Shown here: positions 36,510 to 49,000 of the stretch, piece by piece
Layout: every line of letters begins with the position of its first letter
Numbering within the stretch: position 1 is the first letter of the stretch
DNA from: Ipomoea triloba
Taxonomy: Eukaryota; Streptophyta; Magnoliopsida; Solanales; Convolvulaceae
NCBI RefSeq assembly: GCF_003576645.1
Contig: NC_044917.1
Coordinates: 6,738,683 to 6,802,682 of the forward strand
DNA length: 64,000 nt
Reading direction: 5' to 3'
Made by a program: the position numbers and the translations under genes
Notes under the pieces: generated by a model
Databases searched by the model: none
Seen by the model: only the letters and a program-made list of their open reading frames with translations
What the model was told of the DNA's origin: nothing

Positions 36510-37215
36510 TTAGAACTTTTTTCCCCTGTGTTGTTAAAGTGGCACTTTCCCCCTGAAATGTTAAATTGTCATTGTTACCCTTAAAAATAATTATTTCATT
36601 TATTTTCTTTCTCCAACAAATTATTATTTATATGTATGGATGATCACGATTCGGTTCGACTCTAACCAAACACTGTAGCAATCATATCGAAATAGTATGG
36701 GCGGTTCTGGTTACGATTCAGAACCGAAAATTTTAAAATTAAATAATTGTTGAACCGTGAACCGGAACTTAACCACACTCATATATAGTGAAAATAATCA
36801 AACACTTATTTTGATAAATCGGTATGGTTCGGTTCTAGTTTCGATTTTAAACCGCCAATCAAAACTTATGTATTTATTTACTACGTATTTATTTTTATAA
36901 TTTTATTTCTTATTTAAAAATAGTCTAAATTTAACAATCATTTTATTTTATTTTTTCGGTTCTGAATCGTAACCGTAACCGTCTATACTATTTAAGTTCA
37001 ATTGCTACAGTGTTCGATTATGTTCGTATCGAACCGTGATCTTCCATACATATTAGTAACAATTGATTGGAGAATAAAAATAAATGAAATAGTTATTTTA
37101 AGGACAAAAATGTCAATTTAACATTACAAGAGAGAAAACTACCACTTTTAAAATAACTGAGGGGGAAAACTGCCACTTTAATAACACAGGGAGAAAAAGT
37201 GCTATAAGCATATGG
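36510..37215. mobile_element. ~0.7-kb imperfect long-hairpin element
   Basis: Left arm: CCCCTGTGTTGTTAAAGTGG..., TGTTAAATTGTCATTGTTAC, TATGTATGGATGATCACGAT, CACTGTAGCAAT, GGTTACGATTCAGAACCGAA. The right arm carries the same words in reverse-complement order (GGTTCTGAATCGTAACCG, ATTGCTACAGTGTTCG, ATCACGG..., ACATTTTTGTCC, CCACTTTAATAACACAGGGAG). Non-coding, AT-rich loop. The ends blur and I could not fix a target duplication. Confidence 0.75.
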
Positions 37216-37293
37216 GGAAAAATTGTCATTTTCCCCAAATTGAAAAGAACATTTATATTTAGTTGACTCATAAATAAATCACAAAAATAATTT

Positions 37294-37620
37294 TCAGAGA
37301 ATTTTGATAACAATCCTCCGTAAAAGAAAAAGAAAATATCCTGGGCTCAAACTTGTCTGTTTAATGATATTTTTGTTTGCTTTTATCTTCAACGTGCGTC
37401 CTCTAAGCTGAAAGGCTTCCTCAATCCTCATGCTCTCTGCAACTCCATTACCAAGATTATGTTTCACCGCCTGAGAACAACCATCTCCATCTTCATAACT
37501 CTCCATTATTGAAGACAAATCGAAGGGCAAACTTTTCCCCTTCTTTCCCATCACTGTTTCAACACTCTCTTCTATCGTTCTGGTAAATCTCCATCTTTCT
37601 TCACAGCTATATAAACGCAT
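37294..37620 (-). CDS. Doubtful short frame divergent from the PPR gene
   Basis: ATG at 37620 gives 108 residues (MRLYSCEERWRFTRTIEES... MGKKGKSLPFDLSSIMESYE...). The codon texture up to about residue 80 looks coding-like, but the C-terminus is hydrophobic and odd. I recognise no family. It could be a first exon whose continuation was cut off by the hairpin element at 36510-37215, or chance. Confidence 0.25.
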   Translation of the reverse strand: MRLYSCEERWRFTRTIEESVETVMGKKGKSLPFDLSSIMESYEDGDGCSQAVKHNLGNGVAESMRIEEAFQLRGRTLKIKANKNIIKQTSLSPGYFLFLLRRIVIKIL

Positions 37621-37827
37621 GTCAGTAAAGACTTGGATTTTTACGTACCCATGTAACCCATTGATGATATATAGTCTTTGTTTACTGAATTTATGAAATG
37701 TTTCAGTGTTCTGAGACGCACTAATGTGGGGGGATATTTTAGTATTTCAGTGTTTCTTTCATTCAATGGTTTACTGTTCTTGAGCTTTGTGAAAACTTAA
37801 AAACCTGGTTTCTTCCTGCTAAACAAG

Positions 37828-39762
37828 ATGTTCTCACCGGCAATTTACTCGCTCAAATCCACACTGTTTCAAGTTCGCCTATCTGTTCTCTTTGATACTC
37901 AACCATCCAAACCAACACGACACAGAAAGCGCCTTGCCAAATCAAAGATTCACGGCCCAGACTTGTTCTGTTCCTCACTCAATCACTCATCTTTCTTAAC
38001 CGATTCCAGCAGTTCTGTTAAACTCGAGGCCCAATTTGTTGAAAGCAACGGTCTTTGCTCAGAGACACTGTTACCCAGTCAATTGAGATACTTGTGTGAA
38101 GAAAATGGTTCTTGTTCTGATACTTTAGCAACTAATCAGCTGACAGAGTCCTATGTGCTCGGCTACTTACTTCAGTCTTGTTGTAATGTAAAAGAACTTA
38201 GGAAGGTGCATGCCATGGCTGTGAAGTGTGCTAAAGAATCAAATTTTTATGTTGAGAACAATCTGATTAGCATGTATGTGAAACTTGGGTATTTGGCGGA
38301 GGCCCAGAGGGTGTTTGATAATATGCTGGAGAGAAATGTTGTTTCTTGGACTGCTATGATCAATGGGTATATGAGATTTGGATTGTACAAGGAAGCTATG
38401 AGGTTGTTAGCAGAGTTTGTTCACGAGGGGTTCCAATGGAATTCAAAGACCTTTGTGTGTGTGTTGAATTTGATTGCCAGAAGATTTGATTTTGAGCTAG
38501 GAAAGCAAGTACATGCCTGTGTACTAAAGAGTGGTTTTAAGGGTTTGATTTTAGAGAGTTCTATTTTGCATTTTTACTCACAATGTGGTGATTTAGAGGG
38601 TGCTTTTCGAGTATTTGATAAGATGAAAGAACGAGATGTGGTTTCTTGGACGACTTTGATAACTGCTTGTTCACAGCACGGGCAAGGAAAGAAGGCTCTT
38701 ATCTTGTTTTCAACAATGGTTTCTGATGGATTTGATGCAAATGAGTTCACAGTCTGTAGTGTCCTCAATGCTTGTGGGGATGAGAAAGAGTTGAGATTTG
38801 GGACTCAACTACTAGGGGCAATAGTTAAAAGGATATATAAGATGGATGTCTTTGTCAGGACATCAATTGTAGACATGTTTGCAAAGTGTGGACAAATTGC
38901 AAATGCTAGGAAGATATTCGATGGGACGAGGAAGAGGAACATTGTAACGTGGACATCTATTATTGCAGGATATGCTCGTAATGGCCTTGCTGAAGAGGCC
39001 ATAAGTCTATTTCGGATAATGACAAGGAGAAAGATATTTGCTAATAATTTGACCATGGTTAGTGTTCTTAGGGCATGTGGCCTACTTAGAGCTCTACAAA
39101 CTGGAAAGGAAGTGCATGCACGAATTATCAAGAATTTTCCCCAAAGCAACATTTATATTGGGAGTTCCCTGGTTTGGCTTTATTGTAAATGCGGTGAAAA
39201 CTCCATGGCAAATAAGGTCCTCCAAGGCATGCCTTTCAGAGACGTAGTTTCATGGACAGCAATGATTTCTGGATGTGCACATCTAGGACACGAGCACGAG
39301 GCACTTGAATACTTGAAGAAGATGTTGGGTGAAGGTGTAGTACCGAACTCTTTTACCTATTCATCAGCCTTGAAAGCTTGCACGAAACTAGAAGACATTG
39401 GTCGGGGGAAATTGATACACTCCTCCATAAACAAGACCCCTGCAATTTCAAATGTGTTTGTGGGAAGTGCACTGATCAATATGTATGCAAAATGTGGCCA
39501 TCTTCCCGAAGCTATTCAAGTGTTTGATAGCATGCCAGAGAGGAACTTGGTTTCTTGGAAGGCAATGGTAATTGCCTATGCAAAACATGGGTTCTGTGGA
39601 GAGGCTTTGAAGCTCTTATATAGGATGCAAGCTGAAGATATTGAAGTGGATGATTACATCCTTTTAACAGTACTCACTGCCTGTGGAGATTTTGAGGAGA
39701 GTGTGGAGTTGGCAACTGATTGCCATTTAGACATGAACAAATCCAGTCTAAATTCTTGTTGA
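37828..39762 (+). CDS. PDM1: Pentatricopeptide repeat protein, PDM1/SEL1 (At4g18520) type
   Basis: Intronless, 644 residues from the ATG at 37828. The N-terminus is Ser/Thr- and Arg-rich (MFSPAIYSLKSTLFQVRLSV), as expected for a plastid transit peptide. From about residue 105 to 620 there is a run of PPR units with the recurring patterns NNLISMYVKLGYLAEAQRVF, RNVVSWTAMINGYMRFGLYK, VGSALINMYAKCGHLPEAI and RNLVSWKAMVIAYAKHG. No E or DYW domain follows; it ends in a short acidic tail (EESVELATDCHL). The tail, MANKVLQGMPFRDVVSWTAM and GFCGEALKLLYRMQAEDIEV closely match my memory of Arabidopsis At4g18520, a chloroplast factor for RNA processing and editing. It is convergent with the aminotransferase gene 625 bp downstream. 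Confidence 0.9.
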   Translation: MFSPAIYSLKSTLFQVRLSVLFDTQPSKPTRHRKRLAKSKIHGPDLFCSSLNHSSFLTDSSSSVKLEAQFVESNGLCSETLLPSQLRYLCEENGSCSDTLATNQLTESYVLGYLLQSCCNVKELRKVHAMAVKCAKESNFYVENNLISMYVKLGYLAEAQRVFDNMLERNVVSWTAMINGYMRFGLYKEAMRLLAEFVHEGFQWNSKTFVCVLNLIARRFDFELGKQVHACVLKSGFKGLILESSILHFYSQCGDLEGAFRVFDKMKERDVVSWTTLITACSQHGQGKKALILFSTMVSDGFDANEFTVCSVLNACGDEKELRFGTQLLGAIVKRIYKMDVFVRTSIVDMFAKCGQIANARKIFDGTRKRNIVTWTSIIAGYARNGLAEEAISLFRIMTRRKIFANNLTMVSVLRACGLLRALQTGKEVHARIIKNFPQSNIYIGSSLVWLYCKCGENSMANKVLQGMPFRDVVSWTAMISGCAHLGHEHEALEYLKKMLGEGVVPNSFTYSSALKACTKLEDIGRGKLIHSSINKTPAISNVFVGSALINMYAKCGHLPEAIQVFDSMPERNLVSWKAMVIAYAKHGFCGEALKLLYRMQAEDIEVDDYILLTVLTACGDFEESVELATDCHLDMNKSSLNSC

Positions 39763-40386
39763 CCTACTGGAGGCTATGGAAAAGCTTAAAACTCTTAACA
39801 CATGAAGCTATGGTGATCACATATGATAATGAATCAAACAGTGGAGTCATTTGATGCTGTTCATTTGTCGCAGATCATCTAAGCTTAAGCACCGTCATGA
39901 TTTATAGTCCGCCTCACAGCTGTTGAGTATATAATATATAAACATAAATGTGCAATTCAACTATCAACTTAAGCTTTTAGTTGAGATGGAGCACATGCTT
40001 CAATTTGGTATCGCCAATGGTCATCTATCAGCTATTCAGCTTAGATTTTTAGTTGAGATGGAGCACATACTTCAATTCCAGCCGACATTCTATAGGTTGA
40101 ACTCTTGTACTAAGGGAAAAAGCTGAGCTAGACATACAAGTAACTTTCATTTATAAGCAAGAATGTATTTCAACTTTTACAACAACTTCCAAGTATAATG
40201 AGTACATATATTATTGTAATGCAGGACATATGGTTTGACTAGTTAACAGTAAGAATATAAGGCCATTAGGTGGCTGTAATTGGAGAACTGACACATTGAC
40301 AGTTTGACACTACTACTTGCATATTTGTATCAAACTCCATTTTGTATATTCTGTAAAAAGCTAACTCTAAGCAACTCTAGCTTCAA
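39763..40386. other. Convergent 3' region between PPR and aminotransferase genes
   Basis: Holds the 3' UTRs of two tail-to-tail genes. A short near-repeat occurs: TTTTAGTTGAGATGGAGCAC near 39976 and 40049. No gene. Confidence 0.6.
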
Positions 40387-42517
40387 CTAGCACTGCCCAT
40401 TTTCTTGATATGAATGCCTCTGACAGAAAGACTTAACCCTTCCCAGTGCTTCTTCAAGGGAAGATGGCTCTGCAGCAAAAGTAATTCGCAGCCAATTCTT
40501 GAGACCCACAGCCAATCCTGCAAAACATAAACTTTGTTGGCATCTCAAACATGATGTTTTTAAGTTTTAACCCAGGTGCTTCCCAGTTTAGATCATGTTG
40601 GGTATACAATCTTTACTCATGTCAACCTGAATTCTACCCAAACAATTTAACTAAAGGTAAAAGTTCTCTAATTTATTTTATTACCTGGAAGAATTATGAC
40701 AGACTCCTCCTTGGCCAGCTTGAAGCAGAAGTCGATATCATCACTGATGTCTCTTAGCAAGGACAGATTCAGCTTTACCTAAATTCAGAAAATACTTAAA
40801 ACTAATTGCAAAACAAATATCCCTTTTAAAGTGTTTGTTATTAGAGAGTAATTCCACATTCAGATTGTTTGCTCACCATAACAGCCATTGATCCTTGTGG
40901 TTTATGTGTGCAAGTGAGACATGGAATCTCCTTAATCTTTTCACAACAGATATCTGAAGTCCCCTTCAACATGTTAATGGTCTTCTTAAAGAAAACCTCT
41001 TCGGTTTGCTGAATAATACGAGGGACTGCTGCCTAAACAACCAAAAATTTCGCCATGAGACAGTCAGGAAAATCTTGGGAACATTTTGCTGTTTTCTATT
41101 AAGAATCACACGAGTTTGCAAACCTGGATAAAGGTGGCAGGACCTCCACAGATATCGCAGTACTTTTTAATGCGCTCAACGAACTGATAGAACAAGGAAT
41201 ACCAATTATGGTTATAAGCATTAAGGAACAGAAAGATCATAAGTAACATTAGGTGAACAAACCTTGGGGGTTTTAATGGTGCCATTAGGATCATTTATGA
41301 CTAGCCAACCAAGGCGCCATCCGGGAACTAACCATCTCTTTGACAAGGATCCTAGAGTAAGCACAGGGGCAATAGATCCAAAAACTCCCATTGGAACAAA
41401 AGGGTTAGTCCCAAAAGCTAAGTGCCCATATACTTCATCTGCAATTACAATGAGTTTGAGCTTGTTTGCAGTTTCTGCAATCTATTTACACCCAAAAAAA
41501 AAAAAAAAAAAAAAAAAAAAACTTATCAGGACTTGCAAGCATAAGCATTCAAGACGAGTAAATAATCGTTAGCAAGAAGGCCGAAAGGAACCTCTTTCAG
41601 ATGCTGATAACTATACACATTCCCACAAGGATTCCCAGGATTTATAATCACCACTGCAATAGTATTCTGATCTGCAAGAGACTCAACAGCATTGAGATCA
41701 ACCTCCCAGGCTTTCTCAGGGAGAAGATCATAATATCTAACTTCAAGGTGTCTAAAAGCAGCACAGAGTGCATAAATTGGAAAGCCTGGTCTTGGCAGCA
41801 AGATATTAGCCCCAGGGTAAGCTAGAATGGACAGTGCTGTTTCAATGGCTTGAGTGCAGCCAGCTGTTACATAAACATCATCTGCTGATACCTTTTCTGG
41901 AAGGTCACGAGACAAATAGTCTGCAATTGCCCTGATTCACAAGTACCAAGGAAATTAAATTGCAAACCAAGAAAATAACAGTACAAGACTCACAAAGGGG
42001 AAACAGTTTAAACAAACACAAGAACAAAATATGATTCAAGAAAGCAATTTAATCTTCTTTCTTTCATTCTTTTCAATCCAAAATCATAATTGCTGAACCC
42101 TTGGTTATCTGCACTGTGAGAATTTGAGAGATTATAAATATCTGCCAGTGTAGTTACTAACTAGATGTGAGTTCAAATGTTGCAAAATGCAGAAAGCTAA
42201 GGAATTGAGATGTGAGAAGAAATGAAATGAAAGAAGAGAAGAGAAATTACTTACTTTCGGGTTTGAGGGAGACCAACAGTGGGAGAATAGCCATTGAACT
42301 TGTAAGAAGAGAGAGTGTCAGAAACAGCTTGTTGAGCCAAAGCAGGAGAGTGAAAGCAAGAATAGGCAGTGGGGTCACCCATCCCCAAAGATATCACCTT
42401 TTTACTGTCACCACCCTCACTGGCTTCAATATTCTCCATTATCAATCCAAGAATGCCTTTGATTGTAATATTGGTTGGCGTTTCAATCTCCCGGGTTTGC
42501 TTCTTTTCAGTCTCCAT
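40387..42517 (-). CDS. Tyrosine / nicotianamine aminotransferase-like, fold type I
   Basis: Seven coding exons: 42517-42255, 41931-41592, 41481-41263, 41183-41124, 41032-40877, 40778-40685, 40517-40387. They total 1263 nt, giving 420 residues. The start [12 protein letters not shown] follows the family pattern; an in-frame extension upstream is not conserved. Conserved blocks: [94 protein letters not shown] (PLP-contacting Asp about 216), [18 protein letters not shown] (Schiff-base Lys about 249) and [10 protein letters not shown] (carboxylate-binding Arg). All key residues are present and length is normal. Plant members move the amino group of tyrosine to 2-oxoglutarate and feed tocopherol, plastoquinone and rosmarinate-type synthesis; which substrate this copy prefers is inference. 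The exon 3 acceptor follows a run of about 28 T. Confidence 0.93.
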
Positions 42518-42780
42518 TATTATGTTTTGCAGAAAATGAGAGAGATTTAGGGAGTCGAGATTAAGAAGGGCTGTGCAGGCGGGGAGTATCGTGGAAGAGA
42601 AAGGCGTTGCTTTGAAGGCCACACGTTGAGAGTTCCTCCACCTCCAGTTCAACAATATATACTACTGGTATTAGACATTTGTTAGCAGAAGCAGAATTTT
42701 GTCTGATTGCCCTCACCCTGCATGCGAGACAACGACAAAACTTTTTTAAGGCTCATGTGTGTGTTAGCGAAAACCTTTAC

Positions 42781-43287
42781 GGAGTGTTTGGTGCGTTAGA
42801 ATTCAATTCCGCAGCATTAAAATTTTATCTTTATGAAATTAGAATCTCATTTCCCGGTAATTCAATTCCATGGATTTTAGAAAGAAAAAAAAAATAACTT
42901 TGAGACAAAATTACCTTTATTTTTTTAATCTAAAATTGATGTTTGACATCTCATTTTTTATTTTAGTGTGTCTTTTTCTTCTCATCTCAACACAAAACTT
43001 CAATCAATATGCCAATCTCAATCAAATATTTTTTTCAAAACTCTCTTATCTATTTTATTGTTTCCATTACGAAATTCTAGATATTATTTATAACGTGTTA
43101 CACAAATTTTTAAAAGCAAAATCTGAATTTGATCATTTAGGTTTTTTAATAATAATAATAATAACAACAATAATAATAATAAGTATGAGCATTTTAGACT
43201 TTATACTATTTATCCCATTTCAATTCCCATGTACACCAAGCAGAATTGAAATTCTCAACAATTTTATTTCTACAAACCAAATAGTAT
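42781..43287. mobile_element. MITE-like element with GTTTGGT-type ends
   Basis: Left end GGAGTGTTTGGTGCGTTAGA with TTCAATTCC; right end TTCAATTCCCATGTACACC...CAAACCAAATAGTA is its imperfect reverse complement. Interior is AT-rich and contains an (AAT)n run near 43148-43184. Target duplication not resolved. Confidence 0.5.
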
Positions 43288-43554
43288 AATATAAATTACC
43301 ACTTTATTCTACATTATTTATCTCCTATGAAATTGTAATTCAGTTCTCACATAATTTTTTCCCTCCAAAGGCATTGCTTGATTGCTGTTTCTAACTACTA
43401 AGTTTCCGAGTTTTTTTTTTTTTTTTTTTGAAAACTAAGTTTCCGAGTTAGAATGCGATTTCAGAAGAAAATAAGAAGAAATTAAATTCATTACTAACCG
43501 TATTCAACTAGTGTTTTTAAAAAATAACAGTCAATTTTAAAAAAGTTATTAATA

Positions 43555-44130
43555 AGAAAATTCGAAAATACTACTTCAACGGACAATTAGGAATTAAAAT
43601 AGCTACACATATAACATAACAATTGAGTCAATTATTACCCAACTTAAGTACAATTGAGCAATTAGTATATTTTACATTTTCAATGTAATTTGTTAGTTAT
43701 TACACGGGAGTGAAGTTAACTCTATGCACATCATTGAGTAGCAGATGCAAATTTTCCTCATCACCCAAAAAGAAGTATAATAAAAAATGTATAATTTTTT
43801 AGCATTTTATTAATCGAGTCCATCACATAACATCTTTCTAATACAATTTATTTCTCTTATAAAATTTGTGTGCTATTATATATGAAAATAGTTTCCTTAA
43901 TGCACACCATATAAAAAATTGAAAATAATACTTCAATGGATAATTAGGAATTAAAAGTAGCGACACCTATAACATAAAAATTGAGTCAATTATTACCTAA
44001 CTTAAGAACAATTGAGCAATTAGTATGGTTTACATTTTCAAAGTGATTTGCTGACTATTACTACACATGAATCAAGTTAACTCCGTGCACACTATTAAAT
44101 AGTACATATAAATTTTTCTCATTTGCATAC
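43555..44130. repeat. Diverged ~200-bp direct repeat
   Basis: 43555-43766 and 43912-44125 share long words in the same order: ACAATTAGGAATTAAAA, ATAACATAA.AATTGAGTCAA, TTATTACC.AACTTAAG, ACAATTGAGCAATTAGTAT, TTTACATTTTCAA, AAGTTAACTC. Non-coding. Confidence 0.8.
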
Positions 44131-44756
44131 TATTATATATGAATATGATTTACTTATTAAACACCTTTAAATAATGATTAATAAATTTCTCCCGTCGCAA
44201 AAAGAAAAAATATTTGTTTCCTTATTATTGGTCATCGATGTAATGAGAATGGAGAGGTGAAGCTTTCGATATGGTCCACAAGGACATGACCAAAAAAAGT
44301 ACAAACAGTCTATTTTCAAACTAGGAACGCAACATTGAGGGTTGGACGATGTATACACAATACATTGATGAGTATTAAATGTATTAAATCGGTGTATGTG
44401 TGTGTGGCAGAGGAACGTCCACCAGGCCCAGCGGTCAAACTTTACCAGAAAAATTATAGTGGATGTGTAAATTCGGCTCCGTCCATGATTAGATATTTAT
44501 ACCTTACCAAATCTATATTTTTACTTGATTAAGTAAAATTTTTGAACTTAATTGAGGACTATTTTTGTCATTAGTTATACCCATAATACAAACTTAGTTG
44601 CGAAGTTATATGTGTAACTATTTTTAACTCATAAGTTATGCATGAAGTAACGATTTTAGTTTGTCAACAAATTATTTTACTACCAATGTGTCACTTCATA
44701 AAGTGACGGATTTGGTCATTTAGGAACTAAATTTATGCATAACTTAGAAGTTAAAA

Positions 44757-45215
44757 GGAATAAGGGTTAAATAGGCCATCGAACTACACACGAAACTGCA
44801 ATTAGGCCATTGAACTCAAAAACAATGCAATTGAGTTCCTGAACTACACAAATCCATGCAAATTAACCCAAATTGACTTGTTTGACTTGATCTTCCGGTT
44901 ACCAACTTTAAAAATAATATTTTAAATAAAATAATTAATTAAAATTAAATTTAAAATTAAAAATTAAAAAAAAAAAGGACCCAATTGACTTGCTCCTGTT
45001 TTTTTTTTAAATTTTAATTTTAATTAATTAATTAATTTAAAATTATTTTAAAATATTATTTTTAAAGTTGGTAACCGGAAGATCAAGTCAACAAGTCACT
45101 TTGGGTTAATTTGCATGAATTTGTGTAGTTCAGGGACCCAATTGCATTGTTTTTTAGTTCGATGGCCTAATTGCAGTTTCATATGTAGTTCGGTGGCCTA
45201 TTTGACCCTTATTCC
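44757..45215. mobile_element. 459-bp long-hairpin MITE, Mutator-like (9-bp target duplication)
   Basis: Starts GGAATAAGGGTTAAATAGGC and ends with the near-perfect reverse complement. The arms extend nearly to the centre (ACTTGATCTTCCGGTTACCA on the left, TGGTAACCGGAAGATCAAGT on the right). Flanks are identical 9-bp AAGTTAAAA copies (44748-44756, 45216-45224). Its terminal words (AAGGGT.AAATAGGCC) are shared with the 746-bp element at 23555, so both belong to one superfamily. Non-coding. Confidence 0.9.
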
Positions 45216-45974
45216 AAGTTAAAATAATCACGCATATAACCTGACAACTAATTAAGTTTGTACCACAAGTATAATAAGATGACCATAAATGTAATTTTCT
45301 CTTATTTGGACATTTTATATCATGGATTAGGGTCTAAAATTTTAAAATTCAGATTACTAGTCGAGTCGTTGAAATTATGGATGGAAGATGACTTTTAGAA
45401 TAGAGAAATAATAACATCAACTTCAAATTAAAGCTAACAAGCAAAGTAATAAAACTTGTAAACTTGAGAAAGAAGTTGCCAATCGCAACAAAAGCTTGAT
45501 TAACCCACAAAAATTCCGCATAAAATTATGTTTTCTTAATTCTCATGGCCGAATCGTCGACTTCTTCAAAGATTATAGAAATGGTTCACCCATCACCCAT
45601 GAATCCAACACCATTGTTGCCAATTAATTTCTTTTTCTTAAAGCTAATTCAACTTCCCAAACTTTCATTAAGACATACATCAACCTCATTACATGAGAAA
45701 TAGACAGACAACAAAAAAATTATAATTAAAAAAAAATTATAGGACTTTATGTGAAAAATATTATACTTTGAATAAATTTTTCTTTAACACTATTTAATTG
45801 ATTGTAACAACATAATTACCGTTATTATACATATACGATTAAAAGGAGAGCATGATAGAATTCATCTTTCGAGAGTATAATATAAATTAAATTTTTATTT
45901 ATTGATCATGCAACCTACAAGAAATGATAAATCAACGACAATAAATTTTTAGGACCCGTTATTAACGGGAATTG

Positions 45975-45976
<2 letters not shown>

Positions 45977-46026
<50 letters not shown>
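45977..46026. repeat. (ATT)n microsatellite
   Basis: About 16 units of ATT/TTA. Confidence 0.95.
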
Positions 46027-49000
46027 TTTAATTTTATTTTATGTTTTCTAGTTTTTCAGTTGCTTTCCTTGAAGCATGCTGTCTAAAGCTTCACTAGGAT
46101 GGTTGGGTTGAAACGATTGTCTGCAACTCTGTTTAATTTTCTATCTATTTCACCAAAAATATATTTTGATGGGTATTTGGTTCAAATAATATTTTAATTT
46201 TTTTTTTATATAACTTAAGAATTTAAAGAAATAAAATTTTAAAAAATGTGACAAAAACGAGTTAGAAATTATATTTGAAAACTTTACATTTGTTAAACTC
46301 TCATGTTCTAAAAATCGAACAAAGCGTTATGTCATATAATTTGAATCAAAAGCTCTCTCAAAGTTTATTCAAGTTTCAATTATTTAATTATAGTAACATT
46401 TTCACTTTTTATTAACAATTTTTTTTTCTAATTTTTGTTTCTCATTTTTAAACAACTGTTTTTAGTCAAAATATTTGAAATATCCTTATTTTTGTAAAAA
46501 GAAATATTTTTAAAAATTGAGAACTATTTTTTTTAAAATAAAAATATTATGATTAAGTGAATGAAAGTGAAATAAAATATAATCATTTAAGTGATTTAAC
46601 GTGTTTATTGCACGTAATAACTAATAATAGTTAAACACTTATTATGTTGTCTGTGTCAATTTTGGGCCAGAATACGATTGAAACAATGCCCAAACTGTAG
46701 GCCCGGGGATTTTTTTTGGGCATATGGGCCACACAATGCTACGTGGAACATAACAAAAAATACATTTTTAATATACTAAAAAGATATTATTCGTATATTA
46801 AATTTATATTATACCAAATAATGTACTTGTAGTACTTAAATAATGCATTTTTTCTAAATACAATGTACATTTTTAATATACTAAAAATACATTATTTATG
46901 TACTGAATATACATTATCTGATAGTATGGTCCACATAACATTATTTTGTTTAGAAAAATGATTAGTGTTCTTAAATTTATCACTTATAAACTTATGCTCT
47001 TGATATGTCAAGTTTTAATTGATTTGGTTTTACCTTTTTCTTATTTATTTCATACCTTAACCAATTAAAACTTATCTAGAAGTAACAAATTTGTTAGTAA
47101 GTGTAGGAGTATTAAGCATTTTACACATAATTAACTAAACTTTTTAGTTTATTATTAAAAAGAAAAAAAGAAAAAAGATACAATTATGAATCTGAGATGA
47201 GGTCGTTAGTTTCTGAACTTTAGGTGAGTTCATCATGCACTATGAACTACTTCATTAAATAGGCAATTAAAACTGGAACACAGAACACATAAATTAGTCG
47301 CCATTATTATAGTAATAAAAATGTATGGAAGGTAGGAGCGAACCTGCAGCGCAAATAAATAATGTTACACGGCACGGCCCGCAGCAGCTAAGATGACAGA
47401 AGTGAAATTAATGTAATGTTTATTTCAGTCGCTGTGTAACATGGACATGTATAAATAGGCGGAAGGAAGGTTAGTCGCAAATTAATTTGGAAAGGTTCCA
47501 TGTTTTGTGGATAACATAGCACAACATCATGTGACTTTGATTGAGGTGGCATTCGGATCAATCCAAGGATGAGTCAGCATTTTTTGCGTTTGGATAACGA
47601 AACCACCCCCGCTTCCAGACGTTTCTAGCCTTCACGGCTTCACTGCCCTGTCCTGCCATGCCCATCATCATCCATCACATTGTATTTGCCCATTTTCAAA
47701 CTTTTGTTGGAGAGGCCTTGAATCTTGAAGCTATAGTTTTCAATACTAGTTTTCTTCTATAATAATACTCACTTATTTATTGTAAAAAAGTTTAAAAATT
47801 AAAGTTTTTAATACGCTATCGATGTTGATGGCTTTGTTGGAACCCAGTATAGAGGTACAAAACAGGGATAAGAAAATAACAGCTCAGGGCGCTAAGCCCA
47901 AAAGAGTGCATACAAAGTCCGATATAATAGCTTAACACGACGGTCCAAATAATGAAATAAATAAATAATACATGTTATAGCTCAAAGGAATGGACTAAGA
48001 ATGATATCGTAGCTGCTCCCTGGTGTATGGATTGAAGGTTAGAAACCCCTACCACTAGACCAGGGATTAAGTGATTCAAGAGATGATGTCTTAAAGAAAG
48101 AATAAGGGTTCTTATTTATAGTGTTGCGGGCCTTGTGAATGATTAACAAATGTAAAATATTGACTAGTCTTAAATCCTGACCATACACATGTCCCTCTAC
48201 TACCTGGATGCCATCGATCTTGCTGGTTGACATTTGTTAATATTTTGCTTCCTTCCATACCTCCCTTTCAACTTATTGGACAACTATTCTCCTCTGTCAT
48301 CCATTGGGCCAAGACTTTTTCAATAAAATAGGTATTGGGATTCCATATCCTCATGAGATGTATATGTGATAATTTAAGGGTGAACTATTATGCAATAGAT
48401 TGTTGAAAAGGAAATTCAATTTCAACTAAAACATTCTTTGTAAATAATTTATCATCTCTAAATTATTACGTAGTATAATTATTTAGTTAATATTAATTTT
48501 AAATTATTACAAACTGAGAAGATGAGTTCAAAATATTTATAAAATAAATGTCAAATACAGAGGAAAAAAATATGGATTTCGAAATAGTTATGATTGGACA
48601 ATATAGTGACGAAGATTTACTATGCGAAATCATCTTATCCTTGGACCGAAGTTACACTCGACAAGAAAAATGTGAATGATTAGTAGCTCAAGCAAAATGT
48701 TGAGAATTTTAATAAGGAATTCCCCCGGGCCCACCTGACTTTTTTTTGGTGGGAGGTTTATAAGCAATGATATTTGATTATTGCATGATTGTATCCATTT
48801 TCGTGAAGAATGTTATATTGTCATATCCTGCTCTCAAAGCTAACTTTCCAACCTTGAGTATTTGAGATGTATCAAAAGTGAGGTCCCTTAGTTGGACAAG
48901 GACTAAGGAATCTTGTTTTGCTGAAGACGAGGTCTCTTGGTTGAATGAAGATGAGAATCATGTTGTATTATTAAATATGAGATTGTAGGTGAATAGGTTC

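Noticed and set aside
27134..42517. Two aminotransferase genes as a metabolic cluster
   Set aside because: They belong to different PLP fold types, lie 11 kb apart with a LINE and a PPR gene between, and share no evident pathway partner.
45001..45060. AT-rich palindromic stretch as a matrix attachment or origin
   Set aside because: It is simply the loop of the 459-bp hairpin element.
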